NCBI RefSeq assembly: GCF_002746455.1
Contig: NZ_NWUW01000013.1
Coordinates: forward strand, 1-64,000
Direction of reading: 5' to 3'
DNA: 64,000 nt
From: Bacillus fungorum
GTDB taxonomy: Bacteria; Bacillota; Bacilli; Bacillales; Bacillaceae_G
In this document: piece after piece, positions 18,552-28,034 of the stretch
How the letters are laid out: the number at the start of each line of letters is the position of its first letter
How positions within the stretch are numbered: position 1 is the stretch's first letter
Translations under genes and position numbers: made by a program
Notes under the pieces: generated by a model
Told to the model about the DNA's origin: nothing
Seen by the model: the letters and a program-made list of their open reading frames with translations, nothing else
Database searches by the model: none

Positions 18552-19853
18552 TTAGTCAGTAATAACTGTATGAACTAATTTAGGAGCCACTGCTGTTTCA
18601 GCGATAGAGATGTTCTCATAAATTTTTGCTTTTACATCTTCCACATTTTCACGATTTGCGTAGATCGTTACGAACGGTTCGCCTTCTTTTACTGCATCGC
18701 CAACTTTTTTACGTAACATTAATCCTACTGCTAAATCAATTTCATCTTCTTTTGTTGCGCGGCCAGCACCTAATAACATAGCTGCGATACCGATTTCATC
18801 TGCAACAATGTTAGAAATAACACCTGAAGTTTTTGCAGGTACATCAATTACATACTTAGCTTGTGGCATTTTTTCTGGATTGTCTACAATGGAGCTATCT
18901 CCGCCTTGATTGCTTAAGAACTCTTTAAATTTCTCAGTTGCTTTTCCGTTTTTCATAACTTCAATTAGCATTTCACGAGCTTCTTCTAACGTATTTGCTT
19001 TTTTCGCAAGTACGACCATTTGACTTCCTAATACGAGTACTAATTCTGTTAAATCTTCTGGACCTTCACCTTTTAACGTATCAATTGCTTCTTTCACTTC
19101 TAGAGCATTACCAATCGCAAATCCAAGAGGTTGTGACATATCTGAAATAACTGCCATTGTTTGACGTCCTACATTATTTCCGATACGTACCATTGCATGT
19201 GCTAATTCTTTTGCATCTTCTTCTGTTTTCATAAATGCACCAGCACCTGTTTTTACATCAAGTACGATTGCGTCAGCACCAGCTGCAATTTTTTTACTCA
19301 TAATTGAACTTGCGATTAAAGGAATTGAGTTAACAGTTCCTGTTACGTCACGTAATGCATAAATCTTTTTATCTGCAGGCGTTAAGTTTCCTGTTTGTCC
19401 AATAACAGCTACTTTGTCACGGTTTACAATATCGATGAACTGCTCTTTCGTAATTTCAACGTGGAATCCTTCTACCGCCTCTAATTTATCAATTGTTCCG
19501 CCTGTATGTCCTAAACCACGACCAGACATTTTTGCGACTGGTACATCTAAAGCAGCTACTAATGGTCCTAATACTAATGTTGTTGTATCACCAACACCGC
19601 CAGTAGAGTGTTTGTCTACTTTAATTCCTTCAATTGCTGATAAGTCGATCGTCTCTCCAGACTCCACCATTGCCATCGTTAAATCTGCACGCTCACGATC
19701 TGTCATATCTTTAAAGAAGATTGCCATTGCAAGTGCACTCACTTGATAATCAGGAATACTTCCGTCTGTATATCCATTAATAAAGAATTTGATTTCTTCA
19801 GTCGTTAATTCTTTGCCGTCACGTTTTTTCGCAATAATATCTACCATTCTCAT
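18552..19853 (-). CDS. pdp: pyrimidine-nucleoside phosphorylase
   Basis: A 433-residue enzyme that cleaves uridine, thymidine and deoxyuridine with phosphate to base and (deoxy)ribose-1-phosphate. The phosphate-binding motifs [16 protein letters not shown] and [11 protein letters not shown], and [22 protein letters not shown] near the domain hinge, identify the family. ATG 19853 (MRMVDII) matches the usual start and length of this enzyme; a frame to 19865 adds four codons that overlap the RBS. It lies between nupC (36 bp) and cdd (33 bp). Confidence 0.97.
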   Translation of the reverse strand: MRMVDIIAKKRDGKELTTEEIKFFINGYTDGSIPDYQVSALAMAIFFKDMTDRERADLTMAMVESGETIDLSAIEGIKVDKHSTGGVGDTTTLVLGPLVAALDVPVAKMSGRGLGHTGGTIDKLEAVEGFHVEITKEQFIDIVNRDKVAVIGQTGNLTPADKKIYALRDVTGTVNSIPLIASSIMSKKIAAGADAIVLDVKTGAGAFMKTEEDAKELAHAMVRIGNNVGRQTMAVISDMSQPLGFAIGNALEVKEAIDTLKGEGPEDLTELVLVLGSQMVVLAKKANTLEEAREMLIEVMKNGKATEKFKEFLSNQGGDSSIVDNPEKMPQAKYVIDVPAKTSGVISNIVADEIGIAAMLLGAGRATKEDEIDLAVGLMLRKKVGDAVKEGEPFVTIYANRENVEDVKAKIYENISIAETAVAPKLVHTVITD

Positions 19854-19889
19854 TACAATCACCATTCCTTTTTATATTATATGAATCTG

Positions 19890-21071
19890 TTAAAATAATA
19901 AGCCCACGATTGTTGCTGATAAGAAACTTACTAATGTTGCACCGAAAAGTAATTTCAAACCAAATCTGGCGACTACATTCCCTTGCTTTTCATTTAAGCT
20001 CTTAACTGCCCCAGCAATAATTCCAATTGAAGAGAAGTTTGCAAATGAAACTAAGAATACAGATATAATCGCTGTCGTTCTATCTGAGAAATTAAAGTTT
20101 CCTTGTGCTAAATCTGTCATAGCGACAAATTCATTCGATACAAGTTTTGTTGCCATAATATTTCCGGCATTAACTGCTTCATGCCAAGGTATCCCCATAA
20201 TAAATGCAAATGGTGCAAATACATAACCAAGAATTTCTTGGAATGAAATACCGATTACACCTTTAAATACTGCATTAATGAATGCGATAAGAGCAACGAA
20301 ACCAATTAACATAGCTGCTACTGTAATCGCAACTTTAAATCCATCTATAATGTATTCCCCTAATACTTCAAAGAACGTCTTTTTCTCTTCTTCTTGTACT
20401 TCTAACATATCTTCTTCTTCAGTAACTTCATAAGGGTTAATGATAGAAGCGATAATAAAGCCACCGAATAAGTTAAGTACTAAAGCGGTTACAACATATT
20501 GCGGTTTTAATAACACCATATACGATCCAACGATAGACATTGAAACGGTAGACATTGCAGATGCACATAATGTATACATTCTTTTCTCTGGCAATAATTC
20601 TAATTGTTTCTTAACTGAAATAAACACTTCAGATTGTCCTAAAATCGCAGAAGCAACAGCGTTATATGATTCTAGTTTCCCCATTCCATTTACTTTACTT
20701 AATGCTAGACCGATAGATTTAACAATGATAGGTAACACTTTAATGTGTTGCAAAATACCTATTAAAGCTGATATAAATACGATTGGCATTAATACACTTA
20801 AAAAGAACGAAAACTCTTTTTGATTTACTAATCCACCAAATACGAAATTCACACCATCAGCGGCATATTTTAATAGTTCTCCAAAACCATCTGCTATTCC
20901 GCTAATTAATATATTCCCTACACTAGTATTTAATAATAAAAACCCAAAAATGAATTGTAATATAACCATCGTTATGATTGGGCGATATTTGACTTTCTTT
21001 CTATCATTACTAGCAAGCCAAGCAATACCTAAAATCAATACGAGGCCAAAAATACCAATTAAGTATTTCAT
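19890..21071 (-). CDS. nupC: NupC concentrative nucleoside transporter
   Basis: A 393-residue CNT-family H+ or Na+ coupled pyrimidine nucleoside importer with about ten membrane helices. The motifs GQSEVFISVKKQL, SAMSTVSMSIVGSYM and FANFSSIGIIAG are characteristic of CNT proteins. A good RBS (GGGAGGAAACGGCTT) precedes the ATG. It sits between deoC and pdp, so it feeds substrates to both. Confidence 0.96.
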   Translation of the reverse strand: MKYLIGIFGLVLILGIAWLASNDRKKVKYRPIITMVILQFIFGFLLLNTSVGNILISGIADGFGELLKYAADGVNFVFGGLVNQKEFSFFLSVLMPIVFISALIGILQHIKVLPIIVKSIGLALSKVNGMGKLESYNAVASAILGQSEVFISVKKQLELLPEKRMYTLCASAMSTVSMSIVGSYMVLLKPQYVVTALVLNLFGGFIIASIINPYEVTEEEDMLEVQEEEKKTFFEVLGEYIIDGFKVAITVAAMLIGFVALIAFINAVFKGVIGISFQEILGYVFAPFAFIMGIPWHEAVNAGNIMATKLVSNEFVAMTDLAQGNFNFSDRTTAIISVFLVSFANFSSIGIIAGAVKSLNEKQGNVVARFGLKLLFGATLVSFLSATIVGLLF

Positions 21072-21120
21072 AAGCCGTTTCCTCCCATTCGTATCCGCTT
21101 ACATTTTTTCAATTGTTAAA

Positions 21121-21154
21121 GCAATAGATACACTTTACTTTGTGTATCTATTGC
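21121..21154 (-). promoter_or_regulatory. hairpin between deoC and nupC
   Basis: GCAATAGATACAC and GTGTATCTATTGC form a 13-bp stem with an 8-base loop in the deoC-nupC gap. Only three T follow on the minus strand, so full termination is unlikely. It could protect the 3' end of the deoC message or reduce downstream expression. Confidence 0.5.
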
Positions 21155-21172
21155 TCTTGACTTCATTAATGA

Positions 21173-21844
21173 TTAGTAGTTATCTGTAGCACCTTTTGCA
21201 TCATTTAATACGATTGCAACACTAGCACTTGCTCCAACGCGAGAAGCTCCAGCAGCTACCATTTTGTCTGCATCTTCACGTGTACGAACGCCACCAGATG
21301 CTTTTACACCAACGTTTGGTCCTACTGTTTTACGCATTAATGCGATATCTTCAGCAGTTGCTCCGCCAGTTGAGAATCCAGTTGAAGTTTTTACGAAGTC
21401 AGCACCAGCTTTTACTGATAATTCACAAGCGCGTACTTTCTCTTCATCTGTTAGAAGGCAAGTTTCAATGATTACTTTTACAAGAGCCTTTCCTTTTGCT
21501 GCTTGTACTACTTCATAAATGTCTTTTTCAACAAGTTCGTTGTCGCCATCTTTTAAAGCGCCTACGTTGATTACCATATCAACTTCAGTTGCACCTTTTG
21601 CGATAGCATCTTTTGTTTCAAATGCTTTTGTTTCAGTAGTGCTTGCTCCTAATGGGAAACCGATTACAGTACAAACATCTACATCATGTCCAGCTAATTC
21701 ATCAGCCGCTAATTTTACCCATGTTGGATTAATACAAACAGAAGCGAATTTATATTCCTTTGCTTCTTCGATTACTTTCATAACATCTTCTTTTGTAGAA
21801 TTAGCTTTTAAAATTGTATGGTCAATTAACTTTGCAATATTCAT
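21173..21844 (-). CDS. deoC: deoxyribose-phosphate aldolase
   Basis: A 223-residue class I aldolase that splits 2-deoxyribose-5-phosphate into acetaldehyde and glyceraldehyde-3-phosphate. The Schiff-base lysine lies in FVKTSTGF, with [10 protein letters not shown] and the phosphate-binding [10 protein letters not shown] after it. ATG 21844 follows GAGGAG; a GTG three codons earlier is part of the RBS region. It is the first gene of the deoC-nupC-pdp-cdd operon, under the DeoR-type operator and promoter described separately. Confidence 0.97.
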   Translation of the reverse strand: MNIAKLIDHTILKANSTKEDVMKVIEEAKEYKFASVCINPTWVKLAADELAGHDVDVCTVIGFPLGASTTETKAFETKDAIAKGATEVDMVINVGALKDGDNELVEKDIYEVVQAAKGKALVKVIIETCLLTDEEKVRACELSVKAGADFVKTSTGFSTGGATAEDIALMRKTVGPNVGVKASGGVRTREDADKMVAAGASRVGASASVAIVLNDAKGATDNY

Positions 21845-21876
21845 TATCTTCACTCCTCATATCTTTTAACAACTTC

Positions 21877-21905
21877 ATTCTAACTCTTAGTTGAACAAAT
21901 GTAAA
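21877..21905 (-). promoter_or_regulatory. deo operon promoter
   Basis: On the minus strand TTTACA (21905-21900) and TAGAAT (21882-21877) are 17 bp apart. A TTCAA half-site (complement of TTGAA at 21891) falls between the two boxes. Confidence 0.65.
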
Positions 21906-21911
21906 TACACT

Positions 21912-21929
21912 TTTGAAATTTCGTTCATT
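21912..21929 (-). promoter_or_regulatory. DeoR operator
   Basis: On the minus strand AATGAACGAAATTTCAAA matches the B. subtilis DeoR palindrome ATTGAACAAAATTTCAAT, as recalled, at 15 of 18 positions. It lies just upstream of the -35 box, with an extra half-site between -35 and -10, the same arrangement known in B. subtilis. The deoR gene is adjacent. Confidence 0.75.
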
Positions 21930-22098
21930 CTTTTATAAAGGAATTTTCTTTTAGTAAATAAAGCGCATTCTAACTAAGAAACACTTCATACAATCAAAAG
22001 TTTTATATTAACAATGGTAGTATGTATCTCAATATCCATAATTATTTTTAAAAAGGCAATTTGTATTCAAAAAACACTCCATAATTCATACATAACAA

Positions 22099-22145
22099 AA
22101 TAAAAGGCTTTCTCAAAATTAACATTTTGAGAAAGCCTTTTATTT
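22099..22145 (-). terminator. terminator after deoR
   Basis: AAATAAAAGGCTTTCTCAAAA and its complement form a stem of more than 18 bp around TTAAC, directly after the deoR stop codon. It separates deoR from the deo operon. Confidence 0.85.
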
Positions 22146-22154
22146 CTAACCTTT

Positions 22155-23093
22155 TTAATAATGTAACAATTCTTTTGCTGTATGCTGATCTATAATTAAT
22201 ACATTTGCATATCCGCCACGTAACGCACCATCAATTGCTTTTATTTTTCTATTACCACCAGCAACTAAAATAGAGCGTTTCTTTAATTTCAGTTCCTCTA
22301 ACTCAATTCCAATGGTCCGCTTATTAATTTCCTCGCTACTAATATTTCCGTCCCCATCAAAGAATCGTGAACAAATGTCACCAACCGATTGTTTTTTGAG
22401 TAAACTCGTTTCATCCTGATCGAAATAACCTAATCGGAATAATAGCGCTTCATCTCGCACTGTTCCTACAGTGAAAATTGCAATATTCGCTTGTTTCCCC
22501 ATTTCGATAATGTGATGAATATGTCGATCCTGCTCTACTAATTCTTTTGTCACTGCATTATCAAATATAACTGGAAGAGGTAGATTTCTTGGCGTCGTTT
22601 GAAAAGCATCTGCAAATAAAGCTATCGTCTCATTCGCATATGTATTTACACTCGAATGACTAATACCACCTTTTAACTGGACGACTTCTACACCTTTTAC
22701 ATGTTGCGGTACGATTTTTCTAGCGATTTCATACATCGTCATTCCCCAGCTTACACCGACGATATCACCGTTTTTAACCGTCTTTTCCATATACTCAGCT
22801 GCATATTTACTTATATACTCTGTAATCGTTACATATTCTGGCACTGGAGAAAATACTACATGTGCCTCTAACAAGTTATACTTTTCTTTCAGTAAATTCC
22901 CAACGTTATCTAAATCAGCAAATGGATCAGCTATACTAATTTGAACAAATCCTTTTTCTTTCGCGTACTTTAATAACCTAGAAATCGTCGGTCTTGAAAT
23001 ATTTAATTTGTTAGCAATTTCTTGCTGACTATAATCTGATTGATAATATAACCTTGCAACTTCAACACTTAATTGTTGTTTATCTTTATCCAT
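22155..23093 (-). CDS. deoR: DeoR, SorC-family deoxyribonucleoside regulator
   Basis: A 312-residue repressor with an N-terminal helix-turn-helix (YSQQEIANKLNISRPTISRL, residues 21-40) and a SorC/phosphosugar-binding domain from about 55 on (GVSWGMTMYEIA, VAGGNRKIKAIDGALRGGYANVLI). In B. subtilis the homologue represses dra-nupC-pdp until deoxyribose-5-phosphate binds it. The position directly upstream of deoC, and the matching operator, support the same role here. Confidence 0.92.
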   Translation of the reverse strand: MDKDKQQLSVEVARLYYQSDYSQQEIANKLNISRPTISRLLKYAKEKGFVQISIADPFADLDNVGNLLKEKYNLLEAHVVFSPVPEYVTITEYISKYAAEYMEKTVKNGDIVGVSWGMTMYEIARKIVPQHVKGVEVVQLKGGISHSSVNTYANETIALFADAFQTTPRNLPLPVIFDNAVTKELVEQDRHIHHIIEMGKQANIAIFTVGTVRDEALLFRLGYFDQDETSLLKKQSVGDICSRFFDGDGNISSEEINKRTIGIELEELKLKKRSILVAGGNRKIKAIDGALRGGYANVLIIDQHTAKELLHY

Positions 23094-23210
23094 AGTAACT
23101 CAATACAAATCCTTTCCTGTATTTCCCTTCCGTTACAAGCATTATACAGCTTTATGCAAGAAATTTCGACTACCGAATTTTATCTACCTAAACTTCTACT
23201 CCACGTAGTA

Positions 23211-23305
23211 TATACAATGAAAATTTAATCAATGGGGATTTTGTCCATCCCCTACTGATTATCATCCCTCAAAAATTGGGCGTTTACGGACGACTCGGCT
23301 CCCAT
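23211..23305 (+). repeat. bcr-like repeat, copy 3 (truncated)
   Basis: Blocks TTTAATCAATGGGGATTTTG, CATCCCCTACTGATTATCA and TTGGGCGTTTACGGACGACT follow the order of the complete copy at 8471. It stops after the second hairpin, so the CTTTCGCTG block and right end are missing. Confidence 0.65.
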
Positions 23306-23311
23306 AATGTA

Positions 23312-23401
23312 GAATTTTTTCTTATTAAGCAAACAGGTCGGATTATTGAGGAACTCATTTTTAAAGCTCAAATTAGATATGTGTATAAAATTAGTATGTA
23401 G
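23312..23401 (+). pseudogene. possible gene fragment after the truncated repeat
   Basis: A frame of 29 sense codons ending in TAG (EFFLIKQTGRIIEELIFKAQ...) directly follows the end of the repeat copy. It has no start codon of its own and no recognised family. It looks protein-like but is short, so it may be chance. Nothing else is seen in the 23094-23485 gap apart from the repeat and a terminator. Confidence 0.2.
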
Positions 23402-23440
23402 GTGTGAAGTCAATTATAAAATGGTAGTTTTAGAATAAAT

Positions 23441-23473
23441 AAGAGAAATAACCACTATTGATTATTTCTCTTT
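23441..23473 (-). terminator. terminator after the LysE-type exporter gene
   Basis: AAGAGAAATAA and TTATTTCTCTT form a stem around a ten-base loop, 13 bp after the stop codon at 23486. Confidence 0.75.
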
Positions 23474-23485
23474 TCATGTACATAT

Positions 23486-24112
23486 TTATTTTTGGAAAAA
23501 TAACCTAACTCCAAATACTAATAATACTGTACCCGTAATACCCTCTATCGTACGGTTCACTCGTTCTTTTCTTAAAAAAGTTCTTAATTGGCGTATTAGC
23601 GAGATATAAAGCAAATACCATATTGCGGTCAAAGTTGTAAATGTGAGCCCTAACAAAAGAAATTGGAAGAAATGACTTTGATTACTCACAATAAATTGAG
23701 GTAAAAAACTAAGGAAAAATACAGCCGTTTTTGGATTTAAGATTGCCGTTGTAAATCCTTGTCTAAAACTTTTAATCGTTCCAGTATCCTTAGAGTTCAT
23801 TTCAATTGCACCTGACATGTCCTCTTTTTTAGAAAAGGCACTTTTAATTGACTTTACAGCTAAGTAAATTAAATAAAAAGCCCCGGCATATTTTATAAAT
23901 GTAAATAACATAGAAAATTTCATCAGGATGGCAGAGAGTCCTAGCGTAGCCATTATTGTATGAATCATCATTCCAGATATCGTTCCTAAAACAGTCTTTA
24001 TTCCACCATTTTTGCCATACGAGATAGTATTTTTTGTAACTAGTGCAAAACCAGGACCAGGCATTATTATGATTAGCATTGCTGTAAGAATAAATAATAA
24101 ATAATTTTCCAT
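23486..24112 (-). CDS. LysE/RhtB family amino-acid exporter
   Basis: A 208-residue protein with about six membrane helices. MPGPGFALVTKNTISYGKNGGI in the first loop and TTAILNPKTAVFFLSFLPQF are hallmarks of the LysE/RhtB superfamily. Such proteins export lysine, threonine or homoserine; the substrate here is unknown. It lies downstream of nheC on the same strand but is about 220 bp away and beyond the nhe terminator, so it is a separate unit. Confidence 0.85.
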   Translation of the reverse strand: MENYLLFILTAMLIIIMPGPGFALVTKNTISYGKNGGIKTVLGTISGMMIHTIMATLGLSAILMKFSMLFTFIKYAGAFYLIYLAVKSIKSAFSKKEDMSGAIEMNSKDTGTIKSFRQGFTTAILNPKTAVFFLSFLPQFIVSNQSHFFQFLLLGLTFTTLTAIWYLLYISLIRQLRTFLRKERVNRTIEGITGTVLLVFGVRLFFQK

Positions 24113-24300
24113 GTTCTAGTATTTCCTTTCCAATTTTTAGTTTTGCTTACAGTATAGCTTTTTTCATTAAAACATTAAATATAAAAAGCTTGATTAGAAG
24201 TTTATCTAGGTTATTAGTATCAATTTGACTAAACATCATCCAAAAGCCACATGAAAAACTTATATATAAATTTACAAGTTCAACTCTCACAAAAACGAGA

Positions 24301-24334
24301 TAAAAAATAAACAGCGAAACTAGTCCACTGTTTA
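24301..24334 (-). terminator. terminator of the nhe operon
   Basis: On the minus strand TAAACAG pairs with CTGTTTA, followed by ATTTTTTA. The stem touches the nheC stop codon. Confidence 0.6.
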
Positions 24335-25411
24335 CTTCGTCACGCCTTCATGCAATTTTTCTGTATAATCTTTTACGTCTTTCCAGCTATCTTTTGCTGT
24401 ATGTAAATCTTCTTTTATAAACGTAAATTCTTCAGGACTGATTCCTTTCACGTTTTGTAGTAAATTATTGTATTTTGCCCCTACTGTATACCACTGATTT
24501 GATATATTTTGCAGTGCTGTAATTGCTGCATCGATTGTTTCAGTCATGTTTGTTGTTTTATTTTTTACATCTGTCAAAATTGCGACTTCTGCTTGTGCTC
24601 CATAAATTCTATCTTTTAAATTGGCTATTTCGCGTTCTGCATTTGCGATATCTTTTTTCGCAACGGCAATCATCGGTCCGCCAGCAAGACATGTTATTAA
24701 TGCTACGCAAAGTACACCACCAGCAATGACCATATCATTACTCTTTTTGATTGAATCGTTATATGTATTGATTTGTTGCTCTAGAGCCGGAATGCCCGCA
24801 TTCGTACTTGCTAAAATCGCTGTTAATTGATTTGTATCCTCTTTAAAACTATTTGTGTCTTTCGCCATTCTATCGCGAAAAGCTTTCAAATCCCCTAATA
24901 ATACATCTACCTCTTTTTGATTCTTTACAATATCCGCATACAACTTTTCTAAATCCGCTTTTAACTTTACGCTATCCTTTTGATCAATCGCTATTAGCAT
25001 GCTATTATAATACAATTGAAAAGTATTATTGTAATTAATAATATTTTGATCCGTTTTCATAATTTGAGGCTTCATATTATTTAACCAATATGCCGCATTA
25101 ATTTTTGCATCTCTTTGATGCTGAATCATATTCTCTTTAAACTCACTATTAATCGAACTTATTTTACTTAAATCCGTCTCTTGTTGATTTTGAATTAATT
25201 TTGCATATGAATCCATTGCGAATATGCTCGATGTCGTTTGTGCCATAACATCTTGGAATCCAGCTGGTCCGAGAGAATAGTTTTTCGCATTTTCTTGTAG
25301 CACCTTTACGTTTTGTTCTGCTGCAAAAGGATGTAAAGGAAATGCATTACTCGTTGCCACCCCAGCAATCATTAATGTTAAAAGACATTTTTTATAAAAT
25401 CGTTTCTGCAT
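24332..25411 (-). CDS. nheC: non-haemolytic enterotoxin component NheC
   Basis: A 359-residue secreted protein of the ClyA-like alpha-pore-forming family. A signal peptide (MQKRFYKKCLLTLMIAGVATSNAFPLHPFAA) is followed by long helices. One hydrophobic stretch (VIAGGVLCVALITCLAGGPM, about 230-250) would form the membrane hairpin. NheC acts with NheB before NheA to permeabilise host epithelial cells. ATG 25411 has AGGTG; the open frame adds GTG AAA AAT before it. It is the third gene, 107 bp after nheB, with a hairpin in the gap. The similarity to NheB (ISNQWYT, IKEDL.TAKDSWK) shows an old duplication. Confidence 0.97.
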   Translation of the reverse strand: MQKRFYKKCLLTLMIAGVATSNAFPLHPFAAEQNVKVLQENAKNYSLGPAGFQDVMAQTTSSIFAMDSYAKLIQNQQETDLSKISSINSEFKENMIQHQRDAKINAAYWLNNMKPQIMKTDQNIINYNNTFQLYYNSMLIAIDQKDSVKLKADLEKLYADIVKNQKEVDVLLGDLKAFRDRMAKDTNSFKEDTNQLTAILASTNAGIPALEQQINTYNDSIKKSNDMVIAGGVLCVALITCLAGGPMIAVAKKDIANAEREIANLKDRIYGAQAEVAILTDVKNKTTNMTETIDAAITALQNISNQWYTVGAKYNNLLQNVKGISPEEFTFIKEDLHTAKDSWKDVKDYTEKLHEGVTK

Positions 25412-25444
25412 ATTTTTCACCTATTCTCTTTATAAAAGTATCAA

Positions 25445-25474
25445 AAGCTCCTGCTCACAACTGAACAGGAGCTT
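25445..25474 (-). promoter_or_regulatory. 13-bp inverted repeat between nheB and nheC
   Basis: AAGCTCCTGCTCA and TGAACAGGAGCTT pair with one mismatch. A repeat of this size in the nheB-nheC gap has been described and proposed to lower nheC expression. No long T-run follows, so it is more an attenuating or protective hairpin than a full terminator. Confidence 0.7.
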
Positions 25475-25518
25475 CAACTCATTCATCAATAATTAACACT
25501 CTAACGATTCGGATTCGA

Positions 25519-26727
25519 TTATGCTTTTTTCGTATCTACTACTTTAATATCTTCAGCATAAATTTTTTCTGCATAATCTTTAATGTTTTTCCAGCTATCT
25601 TTCGCAATGTTTAAATCTTCTTTAATGAAAACAAGGTCATTTGGACTAATTGAATCTACATTTTGAAGTAAAGAATTGTATTTTGACCCCATTGTATACC
25701 ATTGATTTGAAATGTTTTGCAACGCTGTAATAGCAGTATCAATAGTATTTGTTAAATACTCAGTTTGTGTTTTAATGTTCGTTAATCCCGCTACCTCTAA
25801 TTGAGCAGTTGTAACTTGTCCTGTTATTTTTTGAATTTCTGCCTGTGCATTATCAAGTTCTTTCTTCGCTAATACGATACCAGCTGTACCACCGCCTACA
25901 GCCGCTGTGCCTCCTGCAATTAATGCGACTCCTAGCGGCGTTCCTGCTCCCGTAGCAATTACAACTGCACCACCGATAATTGCAATTGGCCCTAGAGCTG
26001 TCGCAACAGATGAACCGATAATAATTGCATTATATTTACTAATTGCTTCATTATACGTTGTGATTTGATTTTGCAGAAGCGGGATTCCTGCATCTTGACT
26101 AGCTAAAATAGATGTAATTTGATTTGCATCACCCTTGAAGTTTTGCGTATCCGAAGTCATTTTATTTCGGAATTTCTTCAAGTCTTCTACTAACTGATCT
26201 ACTTGCGCTTTATTTTCATTAATACTACTTGATAACCTAGTTAAACCTTTCGTAAGCGTCGCTTTATCTTTTGCATCTACCGCAGCAACTAAAGTATCAT
26301 AATAGTTTTGGAATTTCGTATTGTAGTTAATGATATTTTGATTCGTTGAAATAAGCTGTGGCTTTAATACATCTAACCATTGCTTCGCATTTCCTCTAGC
26401 TGTATCTTGGTGCTGAATCACTTTTCCTTTTAAAGCAGCATCAACAGTTGATACATTTCCAAAGTTAACATTACCTTGTTTAATGATTGTTAAAGCGTAC
26501 AGATCCATTACTAAAGCGTTTGAACCTGTTCTTTCCATTGCATCTTTTAGGCCTTCTGGTCCTAATGAGTATTCTTCATAGTCATTATAAGCTTTTGCTA
26601 CCGCATGAACTGGAGCTTGTTTCACTGTACTTTCAGCTGCATACGTATGGGCCGGCATAATATTTCCTGCTGCAAATACTGCCATAAGTGCTGATAGAGC
26701 CATTACTTTATAAGGTTTTTTTGTCAT
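25519..26727 (-). CDS. nheB: non-haemolytic enterotoxin component NheB
   Basis: A 402-residue secreted ClyA-like protein, the usual length of NheB. The signal peptide ends near AHTYA. Residues of about 235-287 form an unusually long glycine- and alanine-rich hydrophobic segment (SSVATALGPIAIIGGAVVI and LIAGGTAAVGGGTAGIVL) that serves as the membrane hairpin. NheB binds cells with NheC and recruits NheA. It starts 37 bp after nheA, with GGGAGAGAAG as RBS. Confidence 0.98.
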   Translation of the reverse strand: MTKKPYKVMALSALMAVFAAGNIMPAHTYAAESTVKQAPVHAVAKAYNDYEEYSLGPEGLKDAMERTGSNALVMDLYALTIIKQGNVNFGNVSTVDAALKGKVIQHQDTARGNAKQWLDVLKPQLISTNQNIINYNTKFQNYYDTLVAAVDAKDKATLTKGLTRLSSSINENKAQVDQLVEDLKKFRNKMTSDTQNFKGDANQITSILASQDAGIPLLQNQITTYNEAISKYNAIIIGSSVATALGPIAIIGGAVVIATGAGTPLGVALIAGGTAAVGGGTAGIVLAKKELDNAQAEIQKITGQVTTAQLEVAGLTNIKTQTEYLTNTIDTAITALQNISNQWYTMGSKYNSLLQNVDSISPNDLVFIKEDLNIAKDSWKNIKDYAEKIYAEDIKVVDTKKA

Positions 26728-26764
26728 TTTTCTTCTCTCCCTATATCGCTAATTATTTTTCTGT

Positions 26765-27925
26765 TTAATGTACTTCAACGTTTGTAACGTAATCTTCAAA
26801 TTGATTTGTTTGTTTATTCATTTCATCACTTACTTTTTTAATTTGATTGAAATGTTTTTGAAGTAAACTACTATCTGTATACGTACCTTCTTCAACATTC
26901 TTTTGAATTTGGATCATATTATTGTTTAGAACTTTCCAATCCGTTAATAACGTTTCTAACGTTGAGATTTGACGATCAATTAGTTCTGTAAAGCTACTTA
27001 CTTGATCTTCAACGAATGTAATTTGTGTCGCCTCTGCTTCAGTTTGTGATAACTTTTGAATAAGTGGTAGTAGCTCTTTTTGCTTTTGCTGAATGCGAAG
27101 AGCTGCTTCTCTCGTTTGACTATCTGCAGCATTTACAATTTCATTACTTAAAGTACCGATAGAAACAAAATCAATTGTTTTCGTTTGTGCAGTTTGATTT
27201 GTAATTGTAAATACTTGTTTACCGATATTAATAGAACCTTTAATAATTTCTTGAGGTCTATTCAAAATAGTCGTTAATTCAGCTTGAATTTCCCCTTGAA
27301 TTCTTTTAATATCTTCTCTCAATTTCACAATATCTCCACTTGATCCTTGTAGTGTTTTTATTGCTTCATCAGCTTTAATTGATAAGTTGCTACTATCTTT
27401 GTCTAATACCGTTTTAAATCGATTTAACTCTAATAAATCTTGTTCCATACTCTCTTGGATGCTTTGTACTTGCAATTGTAATTTTCCATATGCACTTGTA
27501 AAATCTGCTTTTGCCTGTTCATCTTCATTTACGTTTCCTGCTAGTTCATAGAGCTTACTATAATAATTATTAAATCTAGTACTATATCTCATCATCTCTT
27601 GATTTAAGTCGATTAGCTTCGGATTATATTCATCAATCCACTCTCTTACATTTGCCTTTGCAAACTTTTGATGATTCGTCAAACTACTCATCGCATTCAC
27701 CTTAATGTCTGGCTGTTGTAAAATAACTAATCCGTATGCTTGTATAAGCGGTGACTGTGATCCTAACATTCTAATTGAATTGGATAATGTATTTGGAGCA
27801 ATTACATTTTGTGCATATACTGCTTTCACTTCTGTTTGCCCCTCCTCAGCGTAAGCGCTTACAGGAATAAAACAACTCGTAGATACTGCTGTAACCAATA
27901 ACCCTGTAATGAAAGTCTTTTTCAC
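26765..27925 (-). CDS. nheA: non-haemolytic enterotoxin component NheA
   Basis: A 386-residue secreted component of the tripartite Nhe pore toxin. It binds last and completes the pore. The start is GTG 27925 ([10 protein letters not shown]) with GGAGGAG upstream; the frame is open another 40 codons, but 386 residues is the known length. The signal peptide ends PVSAYAEE. The remainder is helical with a beta-tongue region (about 220-280) instead of a hydrophobic hairpin. First gene of nheA-nheB-nheC. A perfect PlcR box lies about 530 bp upstream, and a cre-like sequence sits in the signal-peptide codons. Confidence 0.97.
27850..27863 (-). promoter_or_regulatory. cre-like site inside the nheA signal-peptide codons
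   Basis: On the minus strand TGTAAGCGCTTACG fits the CcpA catabolite-response consensus TGWAARCGYTWWCW at all but the last position. It encodes VSAY of the signal peptide, about 65 bp into the gene. Whether CcpA binds here is not shown. Confidence 0.45.
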
Positions 27926-27974
27926 TTTAACTCCTCCTATGTATGAGCAACTATTACTATCGCATTTTATTATT

Positions 27975-28034
27975 CTATTTTCTTGCACATAATTTGAGAT
28001 GGTCAAAATAGAGAACGTTCTCACCGCGATCCAT
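27975..28034 (-). other. possible 19-codon upstream ORF in the nhe leader
   Basis: ATG 28034 follows AGAGGTGG at a normal spacing and opens [19 protein letters not shown], then TAG, 49 bp before the nheA GTG. The palindrome GAGAACGTTCTC lies inside it. It is listed because the RBS is good; translation is not shown. Confidence 0.35.

Noticed and set aside
24332..27925. The toxin genes could be hbl (haemolysin BL) instead of nhe
   Set aside because: Lengths of 386, 402 and 359 residues, gene order and the protein sequences fit NheA, NheB and NheC; Hbl has a different order and sizes.
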